Below, piece after piece: positions 36,931 through 47,039 of a DNA stretch of 64,000 nucleotides. A program made the translations under genes and the position numbers. The stretch is from the NCBI GenBank assembly GCA_009599575.1, contig VWND01000018.1, positions 310,001 to 374,000 on the forward strand, in the 5' to 3' direction. The stretch's first letter is position 1; every line of letters begins with the position of its first letter. The notes under the pieces are model-generated. The model was not told where the DNA came from. It made no database searches and saw only the letters and a program-made list of their open reading frames with translations. The DNA comes from Blumeriella jaapii (taxonomy: Eukaryota > Ascomycota > Leotiomycetes > Helotiales > Drepanopezizaceae).

Positions 36931-37533
36931 ATGTGCACAAGATACATCTGCTTCATGTACAACCACAATGCGCACTGCGTCCGTCAGCGAGTCAAGGGCC
37001 AGACGCCATCAAGTGACATTTTCTCGCTCTTCCCTCGCCTTCCCATAGAAATCAGATTGAAAATCTGGGAGGCTTTCGCCCACACAGGACGCTACGTGGA
37101 GCTCACATGCGCTCCGGCCGCCTCTCACATCACGAAGATTCAATGGCTCTCCCACAGCAAACCTCCGGTCATCCTCCGCATCTGCTCTGAGTCCCGCCAT
37201 GTGGCCCTCGCCAAGTTCTCTGTCCTCGAGTTTGCTCCCGAGCAAATTGGCTCCCCTCCATCCGCCAAATTGTACATCAACTTCGCCTCCGACACGCTCT
37301 ACCTGTGCGGAGACCTGCTCGAGGCCTGGGCGCGAGACCTTTTGGAGAAGAACGAGCAGCTCAGGAAACAGCTGAGATGCATCTGTGTGAAGGAGACCCT
37401 TTGGACGGCTCTCAACAAGGTCGCTACGACGCCCCAGTGGCCGAGCGACAACGCGGTGGCTAAAGACCCGACTTTACCCAAGGCTATACGCCAGACGTTG
37501 GAAGCTTTGGTCGGCGTCGATTTCCATAACTAG
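36931..37533 (+). CDS. 2EXR-domain protein
   Basis: Single-exon gene of 200 aa from ATG 36931 (MCTRYICFMYNHNAHCVRQR). The diagnostic F-box-like 2EXR segment FSLFPRLPIEIRLKIWEAF lies near residues 33-51, followed by RYVELTC, PVILRICSESRHVALAKFSV and a region with INFASDTLYLCGDLLEAW, the usual order in this fungal family. Function is unknown; family members are abundant and fast-evolving in Pezizomycotina. An in-frame ATG at 36778 would add 51 residues without family features, so the shorter start is preferred. Confidence 0.8.
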   Translation: MCTRYICFMYNHNAHCVRQRVKGQTPSSDIFSLFPRLPIEIRLKIWEAFAHTGRYVELTCAPAASHITKIQWLSHSKPPVILRICSESRHVALAKFSVLEFAPEQIGSPPSAKLYINFASDTLYLCGDLLEAWARDLLEKNEQLRKQLRCICVKETLWTALNKVATTPQWPSDNAVAKDPTLPKAIRQTLEALVGVDFHN

Positions 37534-39087
37534 ACTTCGGTTTGTCGTGCCTGAACAGCTTCGGTCTTGACGTGGGAGGTTTTTACAGACCAGTCGGGCA
37601 GCGCTTGCCCAGTCGTAAATCTGAAGGGACTTTGAGATCGAAACTATCTGAACTGTCTAACACTTGAAGACCGAGTTATTGGTTATCGAGCTGAGATCGT
37701 TGCCAGTGCTGGTATGACAGAGGTTGGGTCGTAATTAAGATAGATTTTGTTCGGTGGAGCTGAAAAAGTAGGATGATAGAATAGTAGGATAACAAATGCT
37801 GTGTCAAGTTGACAGGAAAGAGTGGCGATTTGAATCATGGTAGAGTAGACAAGATCAGTCAAACGAGATCCACCAGTTACCTATGGCTCTCGCACTATCA
37901 GAGCAGGATCCCGTGATATTAGCTAGAGCAGCCAACCTCCTCGCCGACATATAGATAGTACGCAAAGGAATCGATGTTCACCAGCCTCGCCTAGCAACAA
38001 CAGCAGCCCCCCCTTCCCAGGTTAAGCGAAGCGATTCAAGCGAGCCCCTTCCCCATGAGCACCTACTGTTCAGTAGGTACAGTACAGCAACCCGAGTGCA
38101 AACAAACAAGCCCAAAATTGACAGTTTGCTTCTTTACGAAGCAGAACCTTCCGAAGCAATAGGAGGGAATACAGCGGAGCCCCAAAGCTTCATGCCAGCC
38201 ACATCTATCCACTAGTCTCCCAATCTTAAGAGATACAGTCAGCACATACAATAGCTTTGCTTGCAAGATGCCAGTCGTGACAAAAGACTCTATCCTCTCC
38301 CTCTCTCCGTGCATAGAAAATGCTGCATGGTTTGACATAGATCACATGCGTTTTGAAGATGAGGTGGGATGACACAAAGATACATAGCTACCCGGAAACC
38401 TGCTTCAGACGGACCGACTGAATTGCGATGGTCGGAATGCTTTAATCAATTCCGGATCTCCTCCCTCCGCCTCATTTTCCCGAGAGATAAGAGATATGCA
38501 GATGTGGTGTCCATCACATTACCATCGTTCTTATTACTCAAAAGATCTAACCACACTAAAGGGTGCCAATGCCGGAATGGTCAGGCGATCAGTGAATATG
38601 ACAGATTGCATTGTCTGGTGAACTATACCTGAAAGGTTACTGCAGATACCATCATCGTTTGCATTCCCTCAAAAATGTTCCATTTGCGAACACCATGATT
38701 TGATTCATTGTTTATTCGTTACATTCGTCATCGTGACATCGTGCTTGAAGCAGTACTCAACATAGCAAAGCTAAAGAAAACTGGTTCAAATTTCCACAAA
38801 AGAACCGTGAGGAAAGTTTCGAAATCCATAGCTCAGCCAAAGCAAAATCAACCATCTTCATCTTGGAAAACCATGATCCTTGAAAGGTACCGTAAATGGC
38901 ACCGGGCAATCGAAGTGGCCGAGAAAGAAGCCAGCCAAAATGACCACAGAAGAAGAAAAAGAGATCATACAGCTCCGAAAGGCACAGGGCTTCGATCGAA
39001 TAGCTGGAAAACGGGCAATGGCCAAAGAAGACGGGAAATAATACCCATAGAGAAATATGTGATCAGAAAATCCACCGAGTCGTGAGA
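37534..39087. other. Intergenic region, convergent 2EXR and 513-aa genes
   Basis: 1.55 kb, AT-rich toward the right. It contains the hairpin CCTACTG-tt-CAGTAGG (38062-38077) running into GTACAGTAC. An open frame at 38708-39085 (+) is Lys/Arg-rich and overlaps the probable 3' UTR of the minus-strand gene; I do not accept it as a gene. Confidence 0.5.
38062..38088. repeat. Hairpin plus TACTG-type element, copy 4
   Basis: A 7-bp perfect inverted repeat with a 2-nt spacer, CCTACTG/CAGTAGG, followed directly by GTACAGTACAG. Confidence 0.6.
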
Positions 39088-40806
39088 TCATTTGATGATG
39101 AGGGTACGACCTCGGGCAGTTCGACGGTCGGGAGTAGATCCGGTATGCAGGCCTCCAAGGTTTTTCTCACCGGCCTTACGCTGCTCGTACCGCCTGATCA
39201 TTTCTTTGACGTCTCCGCCTTCCTCTTCGTCGATGACAAGTGCCGCCACACGTTTGGCATTGGTTGGAAGTTTGGCGAACTTCGTATTGGAGCCTTGAAT
39301 CTTCTTACCGGATGTTTTCTTGTAGGAAGCGATCGTGAAGCCATCGTCATCGTCGAGTGGCTTAGATCCAGCTGGTGATGTAACCTTCGTTAGTCGAGTG
39401 CTAGTCCTAGAGTCCGTTTTGGGTGTTGAGCCTTCTTTCTCGGCAACCTCGATGCCATCAAACTCCGTCTCATCGTCTGGGAAGTCTTCGAAAGACGGGA
39501 CCGTGATCTTCTGACCAGTAGCCCAGTCAAGATGCTCTCTTATCGCTAAGATCGCTGCGTAAGCCTGCCTACCTGCCCATCTCCTGAAACCCTCGGCACG
39601 CATCTCAGTTTCGGCTCCTTCGCGTTCGACGATGGTAACATCCTCCCTGACTGCGGCGACAAGCTTAGTAACCAAATCTTTTCGTACCTTGGAACTCTTG
39701 GGGAGATCAACATCGATACCCAAGCGGAAGAAGATTTGGGGATCGAGGCCACCAAAGGGATCAAGCATTTCGGCCGTGAACTGAGCAGCAAATTTGCGAG
39801 AAGAGCTGCCTCGGCACTGGTACTTGGAAGGAGTCAATGTTTTCAACACGTTTTTCCTTTGACGAGCTGTTAGGTCCTTGAGAGGAGTGTCTTGGTAGCC
39901 TTTGACAAGTGTGTCCGGTGACTGAACGGCAAGAGCATCGAATCCTGTTGTTATGTCTTGGTCGACAGACTCAGTCTCATCCTCGCCAGCTACAACGTCG
40001 GTTGGCTTCTTGTGATCGTAGACATATGTCCCATGCCAAGCGCCTTTGCTCTCGTGGACTGTCAAGTGGATAGCTTCGCTGACAAAGTCTGTTTCCTCCT
40101 TCGGAAATGCTTCGATGTATTTCCTGTCTTTTGCATTGCCGTTGCCCGCCTTCTTTGCCCTCTTCCGTTCACGCCGCCTGGTTTTGGATTGTGTGGTGTC
40201 ATCGACACTTATCGTTTCGGAGGCGGTATCCGTCAGAGTGTAGGAGGTGGCGGTGGTAGTTGTAGATGTGGACTCCCGACGTGGCTTGGGCCCAAGAGAT
40301 TTGTCAGGTGGTAAGACCGTGGTCGTGTCATCAAGTACAGCGATTTCCCTTATGATTTTGAGAATGTCTTTGTGTCTGTTGTGGTGCATTTCATCGGACG
40401 AGTTGCAACTATTTGAGATGTCAGCGGCATAGCTATGACTCTCGATCCCTCAGTAGACTTTTACCCAAAGCATTCATGGGATTTGCCTGAGCGCGACAGT
40501 GGATTAGCGATCATAATTGGAATGGAAAGAGAGATTGGAGGAGAGTGCAATCTTACCAACGAAGTGTAACTGCTGGTGGAATCTGTAACATGGCTCTACA
40601 TGCTTACCTATGCAGGACGTCTTCGCTCGAGCATCTGCTGAGATTAGCAGAGGTCCAATGGATTGAGGGGAGCGACCGTCGTGCATACTGTGGAGTGGTA
40701 TAGCACAGACGCCGCAGTGATGCTCAAGACCTGGAGAGTCTCCCCACTTGTAAATGTTCTTGCCCTTGTACAGGCGGGTTTCCGGATCGAGGGTAGCCCA
40801 ATTCAT
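39088..40806 (-). CDS. Unrecognised fungal protein with N-terminal Cys pairs
   Basis: Exons 40806-40608, 40486-40465 (22-nt microexon) and 40408-39088 sum to 513 aa in frame. The start MNWATLDPETRLYKGKNIYK was chosen because it opens the most protein-like stretch. The N-terminal part has paired cysteines and histidines (GLEHHCGVCAIPLHS, then CIGKSHECFGCNSSDEMHHN) that could form a zinc ribbon; the microexon supplies GKSHECFG. The rest is charged, with Thr/Ser-rich and Lys-rich segments (KTRRRERKRAKKAG) and a helical block (PQIFFRLGIDVDLPKSSKV to AYAAILAIREHLDWATGQ). The family is not recognised. A nuclear or RNA-linked role would be a guess from composition only. The donor of the 121-nt intron has an alternative GTAAGA site 55 nt downstream. 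Confidence 0.65.
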
Positions 40807-41898
40807 GATGCCGGAGGTGCCCAGAGACCGATGTACGGCCAGCACGTCTGACGACGGTCGGTAGAGAGGGAGGAACGCGGTCTCTACCAACAACGTTAGT
40901 AGCCACCGGGACGACTTGGAGGAGATCGATAGAGGAGATCGAATCAAGCTTTTCCAGATTGACGCCGCCCCGGCCCATTTCAACCATGGTATCGGCCGTT
41001 GCAGGCTCGGAGGTCGAGACGTCGAGATGTCGAGACGTCGGTGGGGAAAAGGCAGGTAAGAGAGCATTCCACATGGGACTTACGGCTGGTTCACCCTCTT
41101 GCGCGGACGCAGCTACGGGTAGGGCCTCAAGCAAGGTTGAGAGAGTTCGCTGTACGGGATAGTGCTGTGTCTGTCTGAGTGCTGCGACGGAGTGTGTGGG
41201 TAGGTAAGGACTGAAGGGGGAGGGAAGTAGGCGAGGTAGCACAGGAGGAGTTTCTAGTTGTGTTGATGGTGTTGATGGTGTTGATGTTGTTGATGTTGTT
41301 GTTGTGGCGCGGCGAAAGTGGCAGGCGACTAGTGGCTGGCGCCTGTCACCACTTGCCGACCGCGCGAGGACAATAAGGAAGGGGCGCCTGAACTTTCTTG
41401 TCAGCGTCAACAGTCGATGTCGAAGCAGCTTCAACTTCTCTTCGACGCCGCACAATTGAATCGTCGAGGCAGCTTTCAACGCGGGTGGGACAACATCATA
41501 AGGAAGGGTGGTCGTTTCGGTGCAAGTCGACCATGGCTCCGTTTGCAGAGGCACCCTCACCGCTCGAGCGATATTGCTACGGAGACGGATAGGAACATCT
41601 CTCCAACCCGTTTTCTGACACGTCCTACTGGTCCAACTTACGTAGCTAGCTATTCAAGGGATCCTGTCACACAGCAGCAGACATCGATTGAAACATTCCT
41701 ACGACTGATGTCAAGGGATTATATAGATACATGATCAGCACTTGGAAGGCCCTCCCGGTGCCGGATCATAGCGTGCCAGTGAAACGAGAACTTTTGCGCA
41801 TTTGGAAATAACGAGCGTGCTGGATCGTCGCGAGCGAGAGCTAGATCGCGTTGCGCTGGACTGGTATGCCGCAGCGTTGAAACTTTTGAAGTCCAAGT
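40807..41898. other. Leader and promoter of the 513-aa gene, Egt1 3' flank
   Basis: A likely 5'-leader intron (minus strand, 41083 to about 40882-40884) has a canonical GTAAGT donor, a CTAAC branch site and a TAG acceptor. The open frame upstream (41560-41084) could be a coding first exon instead, but its composition looks non-conserved. A GTTGAT/GTTGTT hexamer repeat lies at about 41258-41306. Confidence 0.45.
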
Positions 41899-44800
41899 CT
41901 ACAGGTCGCGAACAAGTCGAGCTCCGGCCCAAGCATACGGATAGTTGCGTTGGTACCAGTTGACACTGTGTGTGGTAAGCATTGTATTTTCATGACAAGC
42001 AAGCATGGTAGTTCAGCCGACTTACAAGGTCTTTCGTCCTGCAATGCGTGGGTGCGTCGCCCAAGAGCCACCGAGGACAATGTTATGCTTTCCATCGAAG
42101 AAGTCGGCTTCAGTAAATTAGCGACCAGTCATCAGAGTCCAGAGAGGCGTGGAGAGCATCGAACATACACGTGTATGCCGGATAGAGCTTCATCGGCTCG
42201 TATCCTTCATGCTTGGAGAGCTCCGAGCTGGTCCATTCCCACACGCCACCCATTTCAGCCTGGCCAGCAAGCTTGTTGCCGTTGGCTGTGACGCTAACCG
42301 GATGCCAATGCGTAAATCCAACGTTAGCATCTGCTAGGTTAGCAAAGAGCTCCGAAGAGCTCTTACTCGGTTGAGCGACACCTGATGGAGGGATTTCCGG
42401 GACGGCGTTGTTGAGGAAGTCTCTTTGAAAAAGATGTCAGCATTGATACTGTGTTTGGATGGGGTGCCGAACCCATCAACTGCTGGGACAGTCTCGTCAA
42501 GGTCCTGCTCTGCTTCTTTGAGTCTCAAGCCATCAGCGTGACTGTAGATGCTGCGAGCTTCCTCGAAAGTCGGAATTCGCCCGTTCATCCACTTAGCATA
42601 ACCAGCAAGCTCATCGTAGGAAGCAAAGACTGGCCAGTGCATGGCGAACTTGAGAGGAACGAGGCCGTAAACAGTGCGGACGGACTTTCCATCCAGGTAT
42701 GCCTCGGTCAAAGGCGTCGAGTCAGTGAAGCCGCCATTGGAGTCACCATTTGAGTATCCATTTGAGTGTCCATTCGAGTGCCCATTCGAGTGCCCATTTG
42801 AGACACCATTGGCGTGTCCATCTGTCGCGCTCTCAACCCAAGAGGCTGGGATTTTAGAAGCATGGGTCTGTTCCAGGTAGCGAGCATACTATGCCATGGT
42901 GAGTGCACGGTCACAGAAAAACCAAAAATGGATTGCAGATGAACTTACGTCTTCGTTTGTGATAGCCCTTGATTGAGCCTTGAAAGCCGGCACCACAATT
43001 TTACGGGATGGCTTTTCGTTGTCCCTATTCATATATCAGAAACTGTCATGTCTCGATGTTAGGTCAGGTAAGGACTTGCCATCCAAAATGCTGATCCCCG
43101 CCTGAGTTGTCTTCTGGGTCATTCAAGCCAATCGTTATTTCCTGCTCCGGTATTTCAAACCACTCACTGTCGACTCTCGCGGCCTCGTCTGCAGCTGCCA
43201 ATTCCTCGAAATCTGGTTTGTACTTTGTTGGTGCTAAAGTCTTGTCGCTCTGAAGTAGCATGTAGAGCAGAGTCTCCAAGTGCATAATTCCATGCTCGAA
43301 TCCAATCCAGAGAGCTCTGCCCACATCTCGAGGAATTGTCTCAGCCGCAGTGGTTTTCTCAATCTTGGTTCGGACTTTCTCTTGATACTCGAGAATCTGA
43401 TGTACCGGCGGCCACTCCTCAGGGACCTCGGAGTGATCATGGCAATGCTCGGGATTGTCAACGTCTGGGTCAATGCCCCGCTCGAAAATCCGCTTGAAGT
43501 ACGCAGGCTCACACAAAGGCTGCTTGGTAGCCTTTTCAAGCTGAATATCCACGAATGTTGGGAAGTGTCCGAGGTAGAAGATGCAAGCATTCCGAAGCTT
43601 GATAGGCTTTTGATTGAGCTCATCCGGGGGGATCATGCGTTGGGTGACCAAGTCCCAAACATCCCACAGTCCTTTCCAGTCCTCCAGAGTCGGGACTGTC
43701 GACGCAGCGTACAATGTGGGATCGGTCTTGAAGGCCATGTTTCGCTTCAACAAATGGAGGCCTGGAAGGTGGAACGGATTCAGCAAGTTCACTGGCAGCA
43801 AAACACGGGAGCGGAAAAAAATGACACGAGCGAGGCGAGACCCGATGAATGCAACGAGCCGTCGACTAAAGTAGGCGTACCTTAGTCGAGGAACGAGCAC
43901 GTGACCAGACCAGACCTCTCCCCCACTCCAAGAGTGGCGAAGTGGAATTAGCATGTGCGCTGGGGAGATGATTGGGCTTCCAGAGGCTGAGAGGTTGAGA
44001 GGCGTGCCATCAAGCCATCAAAACATAGAGGCTCGCTTCGTACCGCCTGTGCAGTCGGTCGCCTAATCTCGGCACCCCTTTTTGACAGCCGGCAGCCCGG
44101 CCTGGAGGAAAAACAAAGGCAGAGAAGCAAGGGAAAAAAGAACAGGAAGCGGCTAGAACTCACTGTATGCATGGGACCAGGCCGGTTTCCGACTTACCCA
44201 GACCAGTCCAGAAGCCTTCCAGAGCTGCGCGGAATCGTCGAGTGGATATTTCAGGCTCTCTTCGATTTGAATTCGTTCTCCGGCTTTGATCTCCACGCCT
44301 TTGATGCAGACGTCACGAATGGGAGCGCAGAAGGCCTGGTGACGGCCGCCCTCTGCGTCAAACACATACTCGCCGATGACTTTCCAATCTGCGAGCCGGA
44401 ACACTTCTTCGTTGTAGATTTCATTTGCGTTGGTCAGGCCGTTGAGGATGAACCTGATGCAATGTCAGCTGAGAGAAAAGAGAGCTTTGGCAGCAGTTGT
44501 GGAGTTTGTACTTGTGCGTAATTCCTTCCCGGTCTAGCAATGGTTAGTATCGCTATTCTCGCATATGATATGGGGAGACGTGGCCCACCATTGTAAGCAT
44601 GACTAGTTATTTGGTTAACGTCTATCCGCCACAGATCTTCGATGCCAAGTCTGCCAACTTACTAGACTTTCGCAGGGTCATCGGTAGCATCCAAGCCGAT
44701 GAGCATGAGATCAAAGCTCTGCATGACTTCTGAGAACCCCTTCAGAAACCCAGCTGCTCCCGCCCGTGAGAAATTGCCTGTGCTACATCAGATTTGCAAT

Positions 44801-45441
44801 CATCGTGTTTTGAAGAGAGAGCGTACCAATACTGGACCCAAGTGACATGATGCATTTTGGACGCGCAAGACTCTCTGGTGTTTTGAGCCATTTCAGTCCA
44901 TCGTCGTAAGTACCGTGAAGTCCATGACACTTGACATGTGTGAAGGCTGGAACCTGTTCCAAGGTCCGATGAAGCTCTCTCAAAGAAAGGTCCAGAGCAT
45001 AGTAGTCGATGTCCTTGCCAGCCTCGTCCAAAGCTTTTAGCAGAATACTTACCTTTCGAAGATTTCTGTCGCGTGTTAGTTCCGGGACATGGAGAACGTC
45101 CATTGGATAGCAACCAACCCACTGCCTAGCTCAACGATCATGGAGCCAGAAGGAATTTTCTCTGCAAGAACATATGCCGAGCTTCGGAGGATGTCGATTT
45201 CGGCGTTGGTTAGATAGTACTCATCCAAATATGTGATCTATCGCTGGTGAGAAAAACAGTCTCTGACTTGGCATGGGGCAGTTACTTGTTCAAATAGCTG
45301 CAGTCCTCGCTCGTTGTACAGAAGCAGTGTGGGCAGTCTCTTTGGCCCTTCTTGTGGCTTCAAACACTTGACAATTTCGTCTTTGAGACTTATTTCAACC
45401 ACATCGTGGCGGATGTCAATTATGTCTACCTTGGGCGGCAT
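41899..45441 (-). CDS. EGT1: Ergothioneine synthase Egt1 (histidine methyltransferase fused to sulfoxide synthase)
   Basis: Bifunctional enzyme that trimethylates histidine to hercynine with SAM, then joins it to cysteine with O2 and Fe(II) to make hercynylcysteine sulfoxide. Thirteen exons, 45441-45286, 45237-45119, 45065-44827, 44777-44663, 44602-44589, 44533-44512, 44453-44164, 43761-43080, 43024-42949, 42888-42473, 42422-42169, 42107-42026 and 41965-41899, sum to 843 aa in frame. The methyltransferase has LYNERGLQLFEQITYLDEYY, the SAM motif VELGSGN and GLDATDDPAKVYHAYND. The DinB-like part has HFPTFVD and HGIMHLETLLYML (iron ligands HxxxHxE type); the FGE-type part ends GGVWEWTSSELS, GGSWATHPRIAGR and NWYQRNYPYAWAGARLVRD. 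Oddities: a 402-nt intron at the domain junction, a GC-AG intron (43025-43079), a 14-nt exon, a weak GTTCGG donor at 42472, and an SNGH repeat in the synthase part. Confidence 0.93.
42733..42813 (-). repeat. 12-nt tandem repeat encoding (H/Y/D)SNG units in Egt1
   Basis: About six and a half imperfect 12-nt units encode NGVSNGHSNGHSNGHSNGY and then SNGDSNGG. The repeat sits in a linker of the sulfoxide-synthase half, between SWVESATDGHA and TDSTPLTEAY. Confidence 0.9.
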
Positions 45442-46245
45442 CTCCAAAGGCCGTGTAAGTTCTGAAAGAAGAACAGAAGCTAGGAGGCAGGCCGGCAGTA
45501 TACAAAAGCTAAGATCAAGTAATGGAACTTGGTTTGGGAAACGACCTTGGGCACGATAGTTTGAGAGAGCTGCTACCTAATATAGTGGCCGTTCGAATGT
45601 CACTTGAGGCTGGCTATCCGTCCAGAGCCGACGAAAAATCTTACCTAGACCCACGTTTCTCTTGGGATCGAAATCATCATGCGCTAGTAGCCGCTCGACA
45701 AAGAAAGGCGTTTGTAGCGCTTCGAGGCCCCCAAGCTGTACCTGAATGGGACAATGAAATGCAGAGAGCGCCCCACAGTCAGCAGAGCAACAGAGAGCGA
45801 GATTTCGGATTAAGAAGAGCCCCCACGTTTGTTGACCCCGGGCGTGAAGCCTCGTCACCAATAGGTAGGTAATTCGCAGCTCAACCCCTCGCTGCCCCGC
45901 CAGGCGCGTTGCAACAGCTTACGAATGTTCCTGGCAGCATTTCTTCCGAGCCGGGATTGGGGTGTGAGGTTGCTTGATATTGAGTTTGCCAGACGAGCAG
46001 ATCTTTGATATTGCGAGAGTCCCATGTACTGGAGGCCCGGAAGATTTGGGCTGTATCTGTATGTGTACATCGAGTGTGAGGCAAACAAAGTGAGGTATCT
46101 GTAGCAAGGTGAAGCATGTAACCATCCAGGCGATAAGAGTACGTAAGTACACAGTATGGTATGCATAGCACTCTACGTCGGAGAGTGAGGAAGCTTATTT
46201 GGACCCTCCAAGCTCGGGATAAAACCAGCCCGAAAAAGCACAGTG

Positions 46246-46265
46246 CAGCTACTGTACTGTAGCTG
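46246..46265. repeat. Hairpin around TACTGTACTG
   Basis: CAGCTAC and GTAGCTG form a 7-bp stem with a 6-nt TGTACT loop; the whole belongs to the TACTG-type family. Confidence 0.6.
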
Positions 46266-46614
46266 TGAGATAAGATGTGAAAGGGCCGAATCATCCGGCA
46301 CCGGGGTGCTTGGATGACGCGATCGTGGAACTCCACATGTACCCCCAAATAAATCCGAAGATGCTGGGAACCCCCTTCATGACATTGCAGTAGTGTTGGA
46401 AGTACTTCTGCGAAGTAAAAGGTACTGTACGTCATGTCCGTATCGGCCGGATGACCGTACGAAGAGCGAGGAGGTGCAGAGAGATGTCTGACAGGTTCGG
46501 AGAAGAGAGAGAGATAGAGGTAAGAAGTGAAGAGAGCTCAAAGGAGCCGTTCCATCTCGGAAGCGCTCGACCTCTGAAGAGGTGGCGGAGGTGGTGGAGG
46601 AGATGGAAAATCCA

Positions 46615-46735
46615 GGTACAGGATGTGCAGTATGTACGTGAACAGCATGTGCAGGTTACAGTATGTACAATACTGCAGTCTGTACAGCATACAGTAAGTT
46701 CTCTATATACAGTACAACACTGTACAGGACGTACG
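46615..46735. repeat. TACTG/GTACAGTAC-type element, large cluster
   Basis: About 120 nt rich in CAGTATGTAC, TGTACAG, ACAGTAC and CACTGTACAG units in both orientations, interspersed with GCATGTGCAG-like variants. It ends about 300 nt before the NUF2 start. Confidence 0.65.
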
Positions 46736-47039
46736 GTCACCTGACATGGAGCATATCACGTGGCATGTCTTTCCTCGGTTTGCTGTGGAAATTATACAGC
46801 AGAACCGAAAGGCCATTGAAACATAGGGAGACAGTAGCTTATCCATCGTAGCGTGCCACCACATACCCTCTTGGGTCGTTTTCTCACTCTCGGGGGAGTC
46901 GAGAAAATATGGCACGTGGTGTTCAAGTGACGGCGCGTCCCGCTGTTGATTTTGTTTGTTTACATGCCGCCTTCCATTGGCGACGAAACCACAACCCGAG
47001 TCTTTGCAACATCGCAACACCACCGCATATCGACTCACC

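Larger units (their letters stand above)
45442..47039. promoter_or_regulatory. Divergent intergenic region between Egt1 and NUF2
   Basis: 1.6 kb between the two start codons, with no accepted gene. It holds a hairpin at 46246-46265 (CAGCTAC/GTAGCTG), a short GTACTGTAC near 46424 and the longest TACTG/TGTAC cluster at 46615-46735. Open frames of 60-180 codons here have no protein-like features. Confidence 0.5.

Noticed and set aside
38780..38800. tRNA B-box-like sequence GGTTCAAATTTCC
   Set aside because: No matching A-box or cloverleaf could be drawn around it.
38708..39085. 125-codon open frame on the plus strand ending just before the 513-aa gene's stop
   Set aside because: Lys/Arg-rich composition without any recognisable segment; it overlaps the expected 3' UTR of the opposite gene and lacks a promoter-like context.
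41084..41560. Possible coding first exon of the 513-aa gene (minus strand)
   Set aside because: It ends in a good splice donor, but its sequence looks like low-complexity leader and the acceptor phase is ambiguous; the ATG at 40806 is a simpler start.
45522..45872. 116-codon open frame upstream of Egt1
   Set aside because: No protein-like features; it lies in the Egt1 promoter region with frames of similar size on both strands.
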